Shown: piece by piece, positions 8,867-17,880 of the stretch
Layout of the letters: each line of letters begins with the position of its first letter
Position numbering within the stretch: position 1 is the first letter of the stretch
Source of the DNA: Nakamurella silvestris
GTDB taxonomy: Bacteria > Actinomycetota > Actinomycetes > Mycobacteriales > Nakamurellaceae
Length of the DNA: 64,000 bases
Direction of reading: 5' to 3'
NCBI GenBank assembly: GCA_003576535.1
Contig: QXCQ01000245.1
Span: 29,091 to 93,090 of the forward strand
Made by a program: the position numbers and the translations under genes
Notes under the pieces: generated by a model
The model's input: only the letters and a program-made list of their open reading frames with translations
Databases searched by the model: none
Told to the model about the DNA's origin: nothing

Positions 8867-10360
8867 TCATGCGGTACCGCCTCGGAGGTCGCCGATCGGG
8901 ACCATCTCCGTCATCGCCTCGTTGAGCGGGGCCGGCGGCGGGGCCGGTCGTTCGACCGGCATCCGTGAGGAGTGGGAGATCCGGACCAGCAGGGCGATCA
9001 GGATGTAGTTGGCCAGCAGACTCGAACCGCCGTAGGACAGGAAAGGTGTGGTCAGGCCGGTCAACGGGATCAGCCGGGTGACACCGCCGACGACGACGAA
9101 GACCTGGAACACCATCGAGAAGGACAGCCCGGCGGCCAGGAGCTTGCCGAAGTTGTCCTTGACGGCCAGGCCCGCCCGCAGGCCGCGGGCCCCGAGCAGC
9201 AGGTAGCAGAGCAGGATGGCGGTGAGGCCGACCAGACCCAGCTCCTCGCCCAGGGCGGCGGTGATGAAGTCCGTGTTGGCGAAGGGCACAAGGTCAGGAC
9301 GCCCGGCGCCCAGCCCCGTTCCGAAGATGCCACCGGTTCCCAGCCCGAAGAGGGACTGGACCAGTTGGTACCCGGTGTTCGACGGATCGGCGAAGGGGTG
9401 CAGCCAGATGTCGACCCGCAGCCGCACGTGGGAGAACTCGCGGTAGGCGATGTAGGCGCCGGCGGCGAAGCCGAGCAACCCGATGATCAGCCAGCTCGCC
9501 CGCCCGGTGGCCATGTAGACCATCACGAGGAAGACGCTGAACAGCAGGAGGGCCGTGCCGAGGTCCTTGCCCATGAACAGCACCCCGAGGGCGACGACCA
9601 TGGCGATCAGCAGCGGTCCGAGGTCCCGGGCGCGGGGGAGCACCAGGCCCAGGACACGTTTGCCGGCGGTGGAGAGCACCGTGCGTTTGGCCACCAGGAA
9701 CGAGGCCGCGAAGATGATCAGCCCGATCTTGGCGAACTCGGCCGGTTGGATCGAGAAGGCACCAGGGATCTTGATCCAGATCTTGGCCCCGTTGACCTCG
9801 GAGAACCGGGCCGGGAGGACCGCGGGGACCGCCAGGAAGACCACGCTGGCCAGGCCGAGGGTGTAGGTGTACCGCTGCAGGGTCGAGTGGTGCTTGATGA
9901 CCATCAGCACCACCAGGAAGAACGCGACGGCCACACCCGTCCAGACCAACTGGGTGGGGGCGATCGGACTCGGCAGGTCGTCCCCGGCGCGCAGGGCCTT
10001 GGCGGTGTTGGCCAGGTCGAGGCGATGGATCATCACCAGCCCGAGACCGTTGAGCAGCGCGACCAGGGGCAGCAGCAGCGGATCGGCGTACCGGGCGATC
10101 GAGCGGACGATCAGGTGGGCGACGCCGAACACCACGAAGAACGCCAGCCCGTACCAGAGCAGGGCGAGGGACAGTGCCCGGTTCTGGTTGAGCTCCACCA
10201 GGGCCAGGGCGCTGGTGACGATGATCGCGACCAGGATCAGCAGGCCCAGTTCGGCCGCACGGCCGGTCGGCCGGCGGACGGTCGGCGTGCCGTCCGGGTT
10301 CGTCTGCGGAGCGCTCCGACGTGAGCGTTTGCCAGGTACCTCGGCCGATTCGACGGACAT
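8867..10360 (-). CDS. rodA: RodA/FtsW-family SEDS peptidoglycan glycosyltransferase
   Basis: A 497-aa SEDS polymerase with about 12 membrane segments that joins lipid II into glycan strands. Family signatures seen: NGAKIWIKIPGAFSIQPAEFAK (residues near 185-206), MGKDLGTALLLFSVF (near 268), the extracellular loop GYQLVQSLFGLGTGGIFGTG, and PFLSYGGSSLLANY near the C-terminus. The start ATG 10360 shares one base with the pstP stop (TGATG), so it is translationally coupled; a TTG just before it is less likely. The gene lies between pstP and pbpA, the canonical actinobacterial order. Confidence 0.96.
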   Translation of the reverse strand: MSVESAEVPGKRSRRSAPQTNPDGTPTVRRPTGRAAELGLLILVAIIVTSALALVELNQNRALSLALLWYGLAFFVVFGVAHLIVRSIARYADPLLLPLVALLNGLGLVMIHRLDLANTAKALRAGDDLPSPIAPTQLVWTGVAVAFFLVVLMVIKHHSTLQRYTYTLGLASVVFLAVPAVLPARFSEVNGAKIWIKIPGAFSIQPAEFAKIGLIIFAASFLVAKRTVLSTAGKRVLGLVLPRARDLGPLLIAMVVALGVLFMGKDLGTALLLFSVFLVMVYMATGRASWLIIGLLGFAAGAYIAYREFSHVRLRVDIWLHPFADPSNTGYQLVQSLFGLGTGGIFGTGLGAGRPDLVPFANTDFITAALGEELGLVGLTAILLCYLLLGARGLRAGLAVKDNFGKLLAAGLSFSMVFQVFVVVGGVTRLIPLTGLTTPFLSYGGSSLLANYILIALLVRISHSSRMPVERPAPPPAPLNEAMTEMVPIGDLRGGTA

Positions 10361-12201
10361 CAACCCACCTGCCGGCAGGTTTCGCCCGGGATGAGCGCCG
10401 GGGTGGTCAAGGTGCTGGTGGCCTGCGTCTGGCTGTCGAAGGTCGGGGAGTCGGAGGGGGTCGGGGTGACCTCGGTGACGTAGGTCAGCACGGTCTCGCC
10501 GGGGTTGCCCTCGGTATTTGCCGCAGTGTCGGCGGCGGTGTCGGCCGCGGTCCCGGTGTCGGGGGCGCTGGCCTCGGTGGTGGTGAGGACCAGCATCAAC
10601 CGGCCGCCGCTGGCGTTGCGGGCGAAGGTCGTCCCGTTCGCCGGCCGCTTCGGTGTGCTTGCGCTGGTGGAGGCGGTGTTGCTCGAATCGGTGTTGCCCG
10701 AGGCCGTGTTACCTGACGCGGTGCTGCCGGAGGTGCCGGAGCTCGCCGAGCCGGTGGTCGTCCCGGTGGGGGGCGGCAGCTGGCTGGTGGTGACGATGGT
10801 GGTCAGGACCGGGTCGGTCGGAACCGTCGGAACGGTGGGCACCGTGGGGGTGACGGTGGCAGGCGGGTCGACGGAAACGACCCGGCAGGGCGGCAGCAGC
10901 TCGTTGGTGAGCCGGGTGATGACGTCGCGGGCCTCGTCCAGGCCGGAGGCGGGGATGCCGGCGATCACCTGGGAACGCGCCCCGGGCACCAGGTCCCCCG
11001 TTTTCAGGGGCTGGCAGTCGAGGGCGGACCGGCAGGAGTCCTCGGTGGCCGAGGCCAGCTTCCACCCCAGGATCGAGCCGTCCACACCACGGAAGATGAC
11101 CACCCGTCCGGAGTCCTCGCCGACGTAGTACTGGCTGCGGATCCAGAAGAAACTTCCGGTGCCCAGGATCGCCAGGAGAACGACCAGGGCCAGGGTCAAG
11201 GCGCTACGGCGTCGCCACTTCCGCTCCGGAGCCGTCTGGATCAGATCGTGCTCGTCATCCTCTTCGTCGTCTTCGTCCTCGTCGTCGTGAAGGTCCTGAT
11301 CATCGTCCGGGACCTGCAGCTGGATCGGCGCGGTGGCCATGGACGCGAGGTCGGAGTCGGCGTGCTCCTCCGGGAGCGGGATCCGCGGCATCCGCTGGGT
11401 CTCGTGGACCGGGAGGATCGGGCCGGTGGCGTCGAGATCGGCGTCCGGGTCGATCTCTTCGATCAGCACGGCTCCGGCGGTGACACCGGTTTCCAGTACG
11501 TCGGCGACGATGACGGTGACGTTGTCGGGACCGCCGCCGCGCAGGGCGAGGTCGATCAACCGGTCTGCGGCCGGGGCCACTTCGAAGCTGGCCAGGGTGT
11601 CGGCGATGGCCTCGGGGGCGACCACCCCGGAGAGGCCGTCGGAACAGATGAGGTAGCGGTCGCCGACCTGCAGAACCCGTTGCTGCAGCGTCGGTTCGCT
11701 GTCCGTGCCGTTGACGGCCCGGAGCAGCAGGGAACGCTGCGGGTGGTGGGCGGCCTCGTCCTCGGTGATACGTCCTTCGTCGATCAGCGATTGGACGAAG
11801 GTGTCGTCGTGGGTGATCTGGGAGAGCATCCCGTCACGCCAGAGATAGGCCCGGGAATCGCCGACATGGGCGATACCCAAACGGTTCCCGTCGAAGAGCA
11901 GGGCGGTGATGGTGGTACCCATGCCGTCGAGGGTGGCGTCTTCGGCGACCATGTCGGCGATGGCCTGGTTGCTGTCGTGGGTGGCATCGTCCAAGGGCCC
12001 CAACAGGTCCTTGCCGGGCTGCCGGTCGTTCAGCGGGATGAAGGCGTTCACGGCAAGGCGAGAGGCCTTGTCGCCCGCGGCATGTCCGCCCATACCGTCG
12101 GCGACCATCAGCAACCGGTCCCCGGCGAAGACCGAGTCCTGGTTGTTCTGGCGGATCAGACCGACATGGGTCCGCGCCGCATACCGCAGTACATGGGTCA
12201 T
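10360..12201 (-). CDS. pstP: PP2C-type serine/threonine phosphatase PstP
   Basis: A 613-aa membrane phosphatase that reverses PknA/PknB phosphorylation. PP2C domain 1-240 with metal and catalytic motifs VADGMGGHAAGD (Asp35), GDSRAYL (114), SDGLSG (187) and GGGPDNVTVI (223-). An unusually acidic run of Asp/Glu (about 299-320) precedes a basic KWRRR and one membrane segment (about 333-354). The extracellular region is Thr/Ser-rich, with VPT repeats near the middle and TASGNTASGNT-like repeats. ATG 12201 overlaps the fhaB stop as ATGA. It is longer than mycobacterial PstP (514 aa), mainly because of the external tail. Confidence 0.95.
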   Translation of the reverse strand: MTHVLRYAARTHVGLIRQNNQDSVFAGDRLLMVADGMGGHAAGDKASRLAVNAFIPLNDRQPGKDLLGPLDDATHDSNQAIADMVAEDATLDGMGTTITALLFDGNRLGIAHVGDSRAYLWRDGMLSQITHDDTFVQSLIDEGRITEDEAAHHPQRSLLLRAVNGTDSEPTLQQRVLQVGDRYLICSDGLSGVVAPEAIADTLASFEVAPAADRLIDLALRGGGPDNVTVIVADVLETGVTAGAVLIEEIDPDADLDATGPILPVHETQRMPRIPLPEEHADSDLASMATAPIQLQVPDDDQDLHDDEDEDDEEDDEHDLIQTAPERKWRRRSALTLALVVLLAILGTGSFFWIRSQYYVGEDSGRVVIFRGVDGSILGWKLASATEDSCRSALDCQPLKTGDLVPGARSQVIAGIPASGLDEARDVITRLTNELLPPCRVVSVDPPATVTPTVPTVPTVPTDPVLTTIVTTSQLPPPTGTTTGSASSGTSGSTASGNTASGNTDSSNTASTSASTPKRPANGTTFARNASGGRLMLVLTTTEASAPDTGTAADTAADTAANTEGNPGETVLTYVTEVTPTPSDSPTFDSQTQATSTLTTPALIPGETCRQVG

Positions 12202-12674
12202 GGCCGCAACTCGAATACCGTGCGGCCGATACGGATCGGGCTGCCGATGGGTACCGGGACCGGGGTGCTGACGCGGGTGCGATCGAGGTAGGTCCCGTTG
12301 GTCGACCCGAGATCCTCCAACCAGTAGCTGGTGCCCTGCAGGGTGAGCCGGGCATGACGGGTGGAGGCGTAGTCGTCCTCGAGGACGAGGGTGGAATCGT
12401 CGGCCCGCCCGATCAGGATCGTGTTGGAGTTCAACGGGATCCGGGTGCCCGACAGATGTCCTGCCGTCACCACCAGGACCCGCGGGACGGCGCTCGGATC
12501 CGGCCCGGTGGGCTGCCTGCGTGCATCCTTGCGGGCGCGGCGGGAGGACGCGGCCGCGACATCGGCGGAGGCGTACCGCAGATCGGACCGGATGACCCTG
12601 ATCACCGCGTACACGAATAGGAACAGCAACAGCAGGAACCCGACACGGGTGAGCTGCAGGATCAAAGCGGGCAC
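12198..12674 (-). CDS. fhaB: FHA-domain membrane protein FhaB (FipA)
   Basis: A 158-aa protein with one N-terminal membrane segment (about 8-30) and a C-terminal FHA domain (about 70-158) that binds phosphothreonine. The FHA signatures are IGRADDS, STRHARL and LGSTNGTYLD. In actinobacteria it links PknA/PknB signalling to division proteins. The start is GTG 12674, only 3 bp after the fhaA stop, and the end overlaps pstP by 4 bp (ATGA), so fhaA, fhaB and pstP are tightly coupled. Confidence 0.94.
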   Translation of the reverse strand: MPALILQLTRVGFLLLLFLFVYAVIRVIRSDLRYASADVAAASSRRARKDARRQPTGPDPSAVPRVLVVTAGHLSGTRIPLNSNTILIGRADDSTLVLEDDYASTRHARLTLQGTSYWLEDLGSTNGTYLDRTRVSTPVPVPIGSPIRIGRTVFELRP

Positions 12675-12677
12675 GAG

Positions 12678-13814
12678 TTATCCGTGGAGGTTGAAGATGA
12701 TGGCCGAATGTCCGATGCGGATCACATCGCCGTCGGCCAGCTGCCAGGTCTGGACCCCGGTGCCGTTGACCGTGGTGCCGTTGGTCGAACCGAGGTCGTG
12801 CATCACGGCCACCTGGCCGTCGAAGTAGATGTCGATGTGGCGGCGGGACACCGAGGTGTCGGGCAGCCGGAAGTTGGCGTCCTGGCCGCGGCCGACGACA
12901 TTCGATCCACGAACCAGCTGGTGGCGGCGTCCGGATCCGTCGTCCAGCTGCAGCATGCAGACGATGTCCGGAGCCGGCTGCGGCGCGTACTGCTGGTACT
13001 CGTCGTACTGGGGCTGGGCGTACTGCTGCTCGTAACCCGGCTGGCCGTACTGCGGGGCCGGCTGGGCGTAGGGATCGTAGGCAGGCGGCTGGTCGTACTG
13101 GGGTTGGTCGTACTGCGGCTGCTCGTACCCCGGCTGCGGGTACCCGGGCTGCTGGGGCGGGTAGGCGTTGGGGTCGTAGGCCGGCGGCTGCTGCTGCGGG
13201 GGCTGCTGGGGCGGGTACGGCTGCTGCGGCTGCGGCGGGTAGTACGGCTGGCCCTGCTGCGGTTGCTGCGGCGGGTAATAGGGGCGGTTCGGGTCGTGCG
13301 GCTGCTGGGTCATGGTTCCCACTCCTGGTTGGGCAGCGGGGCGAGCCCCGGGATGAGCTCCGGCGGGCGGTTGCTGGCCGCCCTGCGGATGAGCACCGGG
13401 GCCGGGGTCGTCGGTGACGGTGAGCCGGCCCGAGCGGGCGATGATGTCGGGATCGATGGTCGAGCGGACACGGAACTGGCCGGTGTGCAGGCTGTCGGAC
13501 TGCTCCAGGACGACGGCGACGTCCCCGAAGGTCTGCCACCCCTGCTCGGCGAGGTACTCGCGGACGGTGTCGCTCAGTGCGGCGGCGACCTTCGCGTCGT
13601 CCTGGCCGAGCCCGTCGCGGTCGGTCCGGCCCAGGCGCACGGTGTAGCTGTTCGGCGCGATGTGCCGGCCGTTCTGGTCCTGCAGATGTTCGGCCGCCTC
13701 GGCCTGGAGCGCGTCCATCACCTCTGCCGGGTGGACACCTCCTCCGAACAGGCGGGCGAAGGTGTTGCCTACGGCTCCTTGAAGCCGTCGTTCGAAACTC
13801 TGGATGACACCCAT
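12678..13814 (-). CDS. fhaA: DUF3662 and FHA-domain protein FhaA
   Basis: A 378-aa cytosolic adaptor, the first gene of the kinase operon. The N-terminal DUF3662 domain (about 1-130) is followed by a low-complexity Pro/Gln/Tyr linker (about 165-285, built from [14 protein letters not shown] and similar units) and a C-terminal FHA domain (about 290-378: [32 protein letters not shown]). In mycobacteria FhaA binds phosphorylated MviN and controls lipid II export. ATG 13814 was chosen since GGGAGGTG stands just upstream; an in-frame GTG at 13820 overlaps that ribosome-binding site. Confidence 0.95.
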   Translation of the reverse strand: MGVIQSFERRLQGAVGNTFARLFGGGVHPAEVMDALQAEAAEHLQDQNGRHIAPNSYTVRLGRTDRDGLGQDDAKVAAALSDTVREYLAEQGWQTFGDVAVVLEQSDSLHTGQFRVRSTIDPDIIARSGRLTVTDDPGPGAHPQGGQQPPAGAHPGARPAAQPGVGTMTQQPHDPNRPYYPPQQPQQGQPYYPPQPQQPYPPQQPPQQQPPAYDPNAYPPQQPGYPQPGYEQPQYDQPQYDQPPAYDPYAQPAPQYGQPGYEQQYAQPQYDEYQQYAPQPAPDIVCMLQLDDGSGRRHQLVRGSNVVGRGQDANFRLPDTSVSRRHIDIYFDGQVAVMHDLGSTNGTTVNGTGVQTWQLADGDVIRIGHSAIIFNLHG

Positions 13815-13923
13815 GCTCACCTCCCGTGGAATTGGACGGTCTACAAACCCCGATCCTAACTTGGACGTGCCGAAGCGGGTGAGGTTGCAGATGATCCGTC
13901 GGATCGCCGCAGGTTGGTCTCCG
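13815..13923 (-). promoter_or_regulatory. Promoter region of the fhaA-pknB operon
   Basis: This 109-bp space separates fhaA from the MFS gene upstream on the same strand. On the minus strand a TAGGAT hexamer (-10-like, about 13852-13857) is seen 38-43 bp before the fhaA start; no good -35 is evident. A small perfect palindrome GATCCGTCGGATC at 13893-13905 may terminate the MFS transcript. Confidence 0.4.
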
Positions 13924-15321
13924 TTATTTCGTCAGCACGACCGGGGTGGGTACCGGTGTCTGACGGATGCCGAAGGAGATGAAGGCGGCGATCACACACA
14001 GCCCGGCCGAGGCGAACCAGGCGAGCGTGTACTCGCCGGTGAGGTCCCGGATGACACCCGCGCCGACCGAGGCAAGGGCCGCTCCGATCTGGTGAGCTGC
14101 GAAAACCCAGCCGAAGACGATGGTGCCGGACATGCCGAAGAGCTCACGGCACAGGGCCACGGTCGGTGGGACGGTGGCGACCCAGTCGAGCCCGTAGACG
14201 ATGACGAAGGCGACGATGCTGACGTGGACGGCATCGCTGAGCAGGAACGGCAGCATGACCAGGCCCACACCGCGGAAGAAGTAGTAGAAGGCCAGCAACG
14301 TGCGCGGATTCACCTTGTCGGTGAGGATGCCCGAGCCGATCGTGCCGATGATGTCGAAGATCCCGACGACGGCGAGCAGGCCGGCGGCGGTGGTCTGGGA
14401 CAGGCCGTGATCGTGGGCGGCCGGGACGAAATGGGTGCCGATGAGGCCGTTGGTCGTGGCGCCGCAGATGGCGAAACCGGCCATCAGGGCCCAGAAGGTG
14501 CGGCTGTGCGAGGCCTGGCGCAGGGCATTGATGGCGGTTTTGGCGGCGTTGACCTGCGGTGATGCGGGGGTGGCCGTCGACTCCGGTGTTGACGGATCCT
14601 CGCCGTAGGCCCGCACCCCCAGCTCCGAGGGGTGGTTGCGCAGGAAGATGACGACCAGCGGCACCACCGCCAGGGCTGCGGCGGAGATGATCAGCGAGGC
14701 GGTGCGCCAGCTGGAGATCTCGGCGACCCAGGCCAGGACCGGCAGGAAGATCAGCTGACCGGTGGCGCTGCCGGCGGTGAGGATGCCCATGACCAGGCCG
14801 CGACGCTTGACGAACCAGCGGTTGGCGATCGTGGCGGCGAAGACCAGGGCCATCGAGCCGGTGCCCAGGCCCACCAGGAAGCCCCAGAGCAGGACGAGCT
14901 GCCAGTCGGCGGTGATGAAGACGGTGAGGCCGCTGCCCGCGGCCACCAGGGTCAGGGCGACGGCGGTGACCTTGCGGATGCCGAACTTGTCCATCAGTGC
15001 GGCGGCGAATGGGGCGGTGAGGCCGAAGAGGACGAGGTTGACACCCACGGCGATCGACAGGACACCCCGGGACCAGCCGAATTCGTCCTGCAGGGGGACC
15101 ATCAGCACGCTCGGGGCGGCGCGGAATCCGGCGGCACCGATCAGTGCGATGAAGGCGACGCCGGCCACGATCCAGGCCGGGTGGACCCGGTGGTGTTTCG
15201 GGGTGGGGTGCTGGTCTTGCGTGGCTTCTCGTGCGGCGGTCTCTGGTGCTTCGGGTCCTTCGGGCGCGGGTCCTTCGGGCGCGGGTCCGCCGGAGGTGGC
15301 TGGGGTGACGGCGTGACTCAC
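13924..15321 (-). CDS. MFS transporter, OFA (oxalate/formate antiporter-like) family
   Basis: A 465-aa major facilitator with 12 predicted membrane segments. The N-terminal 50 residues are hydrophilic and Pro/Glu-rich with a direct repeat (PAPEG). An MFS loop motif is seen ([12 protein letters not shown], near residues 108-119). Overall sequence character ([32 protein letters not shown] stretch) fits monocarboxylate or OFA-type carriers; the substrate is unknown. The start is GTG 15321, with no ribosome-binding site, so the transcript may be leaderless or the start may be elsewhere. A CTAACTT-9-AAGTTAG palindrome lies just upstream. The gene sits between fhaA and tRNA-Leu, a position empty of such a gene in mycobacteria. 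Confidence 0.85.
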   Translation of the reverse strand: MSHAVTPATSGGPAPEGPAPEGPEAPETAAREATQDQHPTPKHHRVHPAWIVAGVAFIALIGAAGFRAAPSVLMVPLQDEFGWSRGVLSIAVGVNLVLFGLTAPFAAALMDKFGIRKVTAVALTLVAAGSGLTVFITADWQLVLLWGFLVGLGTGSMALVFAATIANRWFVKRRGLVMGILTAGSATGQLIFLPVLAWVAEISSWRTASLIISAAALAVVPLVVIFLRNHPSELGVRAYGEDPSTPESTATPASPQVNAAKTAINALRQASHSRTFWALMAGFAICGATTNGLIGTHFVPAAHDHGLSQTTAAGLLAVVGIFDIIGTIGSGILTDKVNPRTLLAFYYFFRGVGLVMLPFLLSDAVHVSIVAFVIVYGLDWVATVPPTVALCRELFGMSGTIVFGWVFAAHQIGAALASVGAGVIRDLTGEYTLAWFASAGLCVIAAFISFGIRQTPVPTPVVLTK

Positions 15322-15329
15322 GGAGGAAC

Positions 15330-15352
15330 CTAACTTGTTTGAAGGAAGTTAG
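15330..15352 (-). promoter_or_regulatory. Operator-like palindrome upstream of the MFS gene
   Basis: Perfect 7-bp arms CTAACTT (15330-15336) and AAGTTAG (15346-15352) are separated by 9 bp, ending 9 bp before the GTG start. A candidate minus-strand promoter lies beside it: TTGTCC (15381-15386), an 18-bp spacer, and TACTCT (15357-15362). A regulator binding here would cover the transcription start. No cognate regulator gene is adjacent. Confidence 0.55.
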
Positions 15353-15703
15353 CTGGAGAGTAGTGCGGGGTTCAGGCTGAGGACAAGTGTGCGACGCCGT
15401 TGGTGGTGGTCCTGGCGGTATCGGGGGGTGAGGGTGGAGTCTGGCGGGATCTGGGCGGAGGTTGGCGGATTCTGCTCGGCTGTTCGCGGGTTCGGGCTCG
15501 GCCCCCGGTGAGCTCGTCTGTCCATCCCTCGGTGGGATATGCGCAGATTTTCGGGCGATTTGCTGCGCATATCCCGCCACGCGATGGCTCGGGACCTGCG
15601 GAGTTCCCGAGGTGCTCGGCGAGGGTCTGCGGGAGGGGTGCGGGTGGTGGACCGGAGGTGGATTTTGCACCCCGTGGAGCGTGATAATCTCGTTGAGTCG
15701 CTC
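15353..15703. other. 351-bp intergenic region with a 13-bp-arm hairpin
   Basis: No gene is seen between the MFS start and tRNA-Leu. It contains a perfect 13-bp inverted repeat, 15534-15546 with 15563-15575 (GGGATATGCGCAG / CTGCGCATATCCC), extendable by three more pairs including one wobble, with a 16-nt loop. Promoters for both flanking transcripts must lie here. Confidence 0.6.
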
Positions 15704-15786
15704 GGGCGAGTGGCGAAATGGCAGACGCGCACGGTTCAGGTCCGTGTGTCCGAAAGGACGTGGGGGTTCAACTCCCCCCTCGCCCA
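15704..15786 (+). tRNA. tRNA-Leu, anticodon CAG
   Basis: A full class II cloverleaf can be drawn. The 7-bp acceptor stem is GGGCGAG (15704-15710) with CTCGCCC (15779-15785), discriminator A 15786. D arm GCGAAATGGCAGACGC; anticodon stem CACGG/CCGTG around loop TTCAGGT with anticodon CAG at 15737-15739; a long variable arm (GTCCGAAAGGAC); T arm GGGGG-TTCAACT-CCCCC. The 3' CCA is not encoded. tRNA-Leu(CAG) next to the fhaA/pknB operon is also found in mycobacteria (leuT), so this is a conserved neighbourhood. Confidence 0.97.
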
Positions 15787-15825
15787 CCGAAGTCAGTGAA
15801 GTCAGCTGCCGGAACGTGAAGTACA

Positions 15826-15860
15826 GATCCCCGTCAGGCTTCGGCCTGGCGGGGATCTTT
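15826..15860 (+). terminator. Intrinsic terminator of tRNA-Leu
   Basis: A 14-bp stem GATCCCCGTCAGGC (15826-15839) with GCCTGGCGGGGATC (15844-15857) closes on a TTCG tetraloop and is followed by TTT. This is the clearest Rho-independent terminator in the window. Confidence 0.9.
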
Positions 15861-16292
15861 GCTATCCGCGGTTCTTCGCCCTCTCCGCCCCCGCGAATGG
15901 ACCGTCCCGCCCCCACCTTCCCCGCGAGCGGGCGGTCCCACCTCACCTTCTCCCGCGAGCGGGCCGTCACCCCCCACTTTTCGGGGTCTGGCGGTCCGCT
16001 CGAGCGGCCCGTCTGCCAACACTCTCCCGCGAGCGGACCGCCACACCCCAGATTCCGGGGTGTGAGGGCCCACTCGCGGAGGAGCAGTCCGGCCATCGGC
16101 GACCGCAAGTCCGACCGGACCACCATCAGCCGAATCACAAGACCCAGCAGGACATGGGCCAACCTCACATATCTGGACCCCGGGGAGTTCTACAGTCAAC
16201 AACGCCAGGCCCGGTGACGCCCCTGGGCGGGCCCATCAGGGCGCGCCGACAGGAATCGTCGACCGGCCACCTGCGGAACCTACGGAGTCCAG
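15861..16292. repeat. Intergenic repeat block with a 31-bp periodic unit
   Basis: A GC-rich non-coding stretch upstream of the deacetylase-like gene. Units starting CCGCGA occur at 15891, 15922 and 15953, exactly 31 bp apart, each followed by a C-rich half. Degenerate further copies start near 15999 and 16027. The unit at 16027-16072 is strongly similar to 18762-18807, on the other side of the next two genes. The last 190 bp (about 16100-16292) show nothing but a possible promoter; a GGAG ribosome-binding site precedes ATG 16293. Confidence 0.75.
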
Positions 16293-17585
16293 ATGCGATC
16301 TAGTCGTTGGGTGATCCTCGGCCTGGTGCTTGCCCTTGCCGTGGCCACCGGGGTCTTGGTCTACCAGAGCCGTACCGGCGCGAACGAGGCAGCCGACGGT
16401 CCGGTGACCATCACCCAGACCACGACCCGCCCGCCCACCGGCCCGGCGGCACCGCCGGACACCTCGGGCAGCTCGGACGGACCGGGCAGCACCGACCCGG
16501 CGAGTACGGACCCCGCTACCACCGACAGTGCGGGGACCAGCCCCGTCACACCCCCGGACGGCCGGCCCGCGACGAATCTGCCGATGAAGAAGTTGAAGAA
16601 GGGTCAGAAGCCCCCGCAGTTCATCATCTTCTCCTTCGACGGCGCGGGTAACACCACGAAGCTCAACGGGTTCATGGACACCGCAGCGAAGACCGATTCG
16701 CGGTTCGTCGGATTCCTGACCGGCCTGTACATGCTCTCCGATGACAAGGGCACCGACTACACCGGTCCGGGCCGCGACCCGGGGGAGTCCTCGGTGGGCT
16801 TCGGCGGCGACTCAGCGGAGATCGTGCAGCGGGTCAAGGACTGGAACCGGATGTGGGCCGCCGGCAACGAGATGGGCACCCACTACAACGGCCACTTCTG
16901 CGGGGGCAGCGGCGACGCCTGGACCCAGGCCGACTGGACGAGCGAGCTCGACCAGGCCTTCACCTTCGTCGACGACTACAAGAAGCTCGACGACCTGCCG
17001 GACGCGCCCACCATGAAGTTCACCAGCAAGGACGTCAAAGGCGGCCGGACCCCCTGCCTGGAAGGGGTCAGCACCGATGAGGCCTTCTCCAGCATGGCCC
17101 AGGTGTGGAAGGCCCACGGGATGACGTACGACTCGTCCAAGCCCGCCCCCCGCAACGGCATCTACTGGCCGCAGAAGGTCGACGGCATCTGGGAGTTCTA
17201 CATGCCGTACATCTACTCACCCGGTTTCAAGGGGATGGTGCAGGCGATGGACTATTCCTTCTGGGTCAACTACAACGGCGGCGCTGAAGACCCGAGCAGT
17301 GCACCTGCGCTCCGCAAGATCGTCAGGCAGACCTACGACTACCTGTACGACCAGGCCTACAACGGCAACCGGGCACCGATCCTGATCGCCAACCACCTGA
17401 ACAACTGGAACGGCGATTCCTTCAACCCGCCGACCGAGGACTTCATGAGGGACACCTGTGGGAAGAAGGACACCTACTGCACCACCTACCAGGACGTCAT
17501 CGCCTGGATGGAACTGCAGGATCCGGCCGTCCTGGCCGATCTGGAGGATGCCTACCCCGTGGCCGAGGAGATCCCCGCGGGCTGA
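16293..17585 (+). CDS. Secreted or membrane-anchored polysaccharide deacetylase-like protein
   Basis: A 430-aa exported protein. An N-terminal hydrophobic segment (about 6-25) is followed by a Thr/Ser/Pro/Asp-rich linker (about 30-100) and a large extracytoplasmic domain. It begins QFIIFSFDGAG, which resembles the TFDDG motif of NodB-type deacetylases with the second Asp replaced by Gly. A metal-binding-like stretch GTHYNGHFCGG follows. The fold is therefore probably a deacetylase-like barrel, but the lost Asp and divergent motifs leave catalysis uncertain. Four Cys residues could form disulfides outside the cell. It stands alone, between tRNA-Leu and a nuclease gene, inside repeats. Function beyond cell-surface carbohydrate or lipid processing cannot be stated. 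Confidence 0.8.
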   Translation: MRSSRWVILGLVLALAVATGVLVYQSRTGANEAADGPVTITQTTTRPPTGPAAPPDTSGSSDGPGSTDPASTDPATTDSAGTSPVTPPDGRPATNLPMKKLKKGQKPPQFIIFSFDGAGNTTKLNGFMDTAAKTDSRFVGFLTGLYMLSDDKGTDYTGPGRDPGESSVGFGGDSAEIVQRVKDWNRMWAAGNEMGTHYNGHFCGGSGDAWTQADWTSELDQAFTFVDDYKKLDDLPDAPTMKFTSKDVKGGRTPCLEGVSTDEAFSSMAQVWKAHGMTYDSSKPAPRNGIYWPQKVDGIWEFYMPYIYSPGFKGMVQAMDYSFWVNYNGGAEDPSSAPALRKIVRQTYDYLYDQAYNGNRAPILIANHLNNWNGDSFNPPTEDFMRDTCGKKDTYCTTYQDVIAWMELQDPAVLADLEDAYPVAEEIPAG

Positions 17586-17628
17586 CGGGCGACCCGGCTA
17601 CGCCCTTCGCCCAGGTCCGTGGGGGACC

Positions 17629-17880
17629 ATGTTCAGTCATATGCTGCCTGTAACGTCGCTGGCCTGCGATGATTGGCTCATGACGGTTGGACAGGGACCC
17701 TGGGGCGCCCTTGGTGTGAACCTTTACCGCCCTGGTACCGCTCGAGAGGTCTTCGATGGGCCGGCCAATACCACCTTCGCCCCCTCAAGTACGCACCTGG
17801 TCGGGTTGCCCGATTCCTCTTGGTCGGGCCTGAACAGGCCGGTCTCTGAGGGATCGGCACCGTCCCTGATCTCGAAATGA
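17629..17880 (+). CDS. Small ORF overlapping the nuclease start (hypothetical)
   Basis: An 83-aa ORF with no recognised domain (it contains GPWGALGVNLYRPG and GLPDSSWSGLNRP). ATG 17629 follows a GGGGGA ribosome-binding site. Its TGA overlaps the nuclease ATG as ATGA (17877-17880), the arrangement used elsewhere in this window for coupled genes. No other ribosome-binding site is seen for the nuclease, which makes coupling attractive. GC content is lower than in neighbours. It could be a leader or partner of the nuclease, or a remnant. Confidence 0.4.
   Translation: MFSHMLPVTSLACDDWLMTVGQGPWGALGVNLYRPGTAREVFDGPANTTFAPSSTHLVGLPDSSWSGLNRPVSEGSAPSLISK

Noticed and set aside
10360..13539. A 1059-aa frame covering pstP and upstream genes
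   Set aside because: Only the part from ATG 12201 is PstP; the rest is an out-of-frame shadow of fhaB and fhaA.
15891..16080. Possible CRISPR array
   Set aside because: The period is only 31 bp with no unique spacers, units degrade quickly, and no cas genes are in the window.
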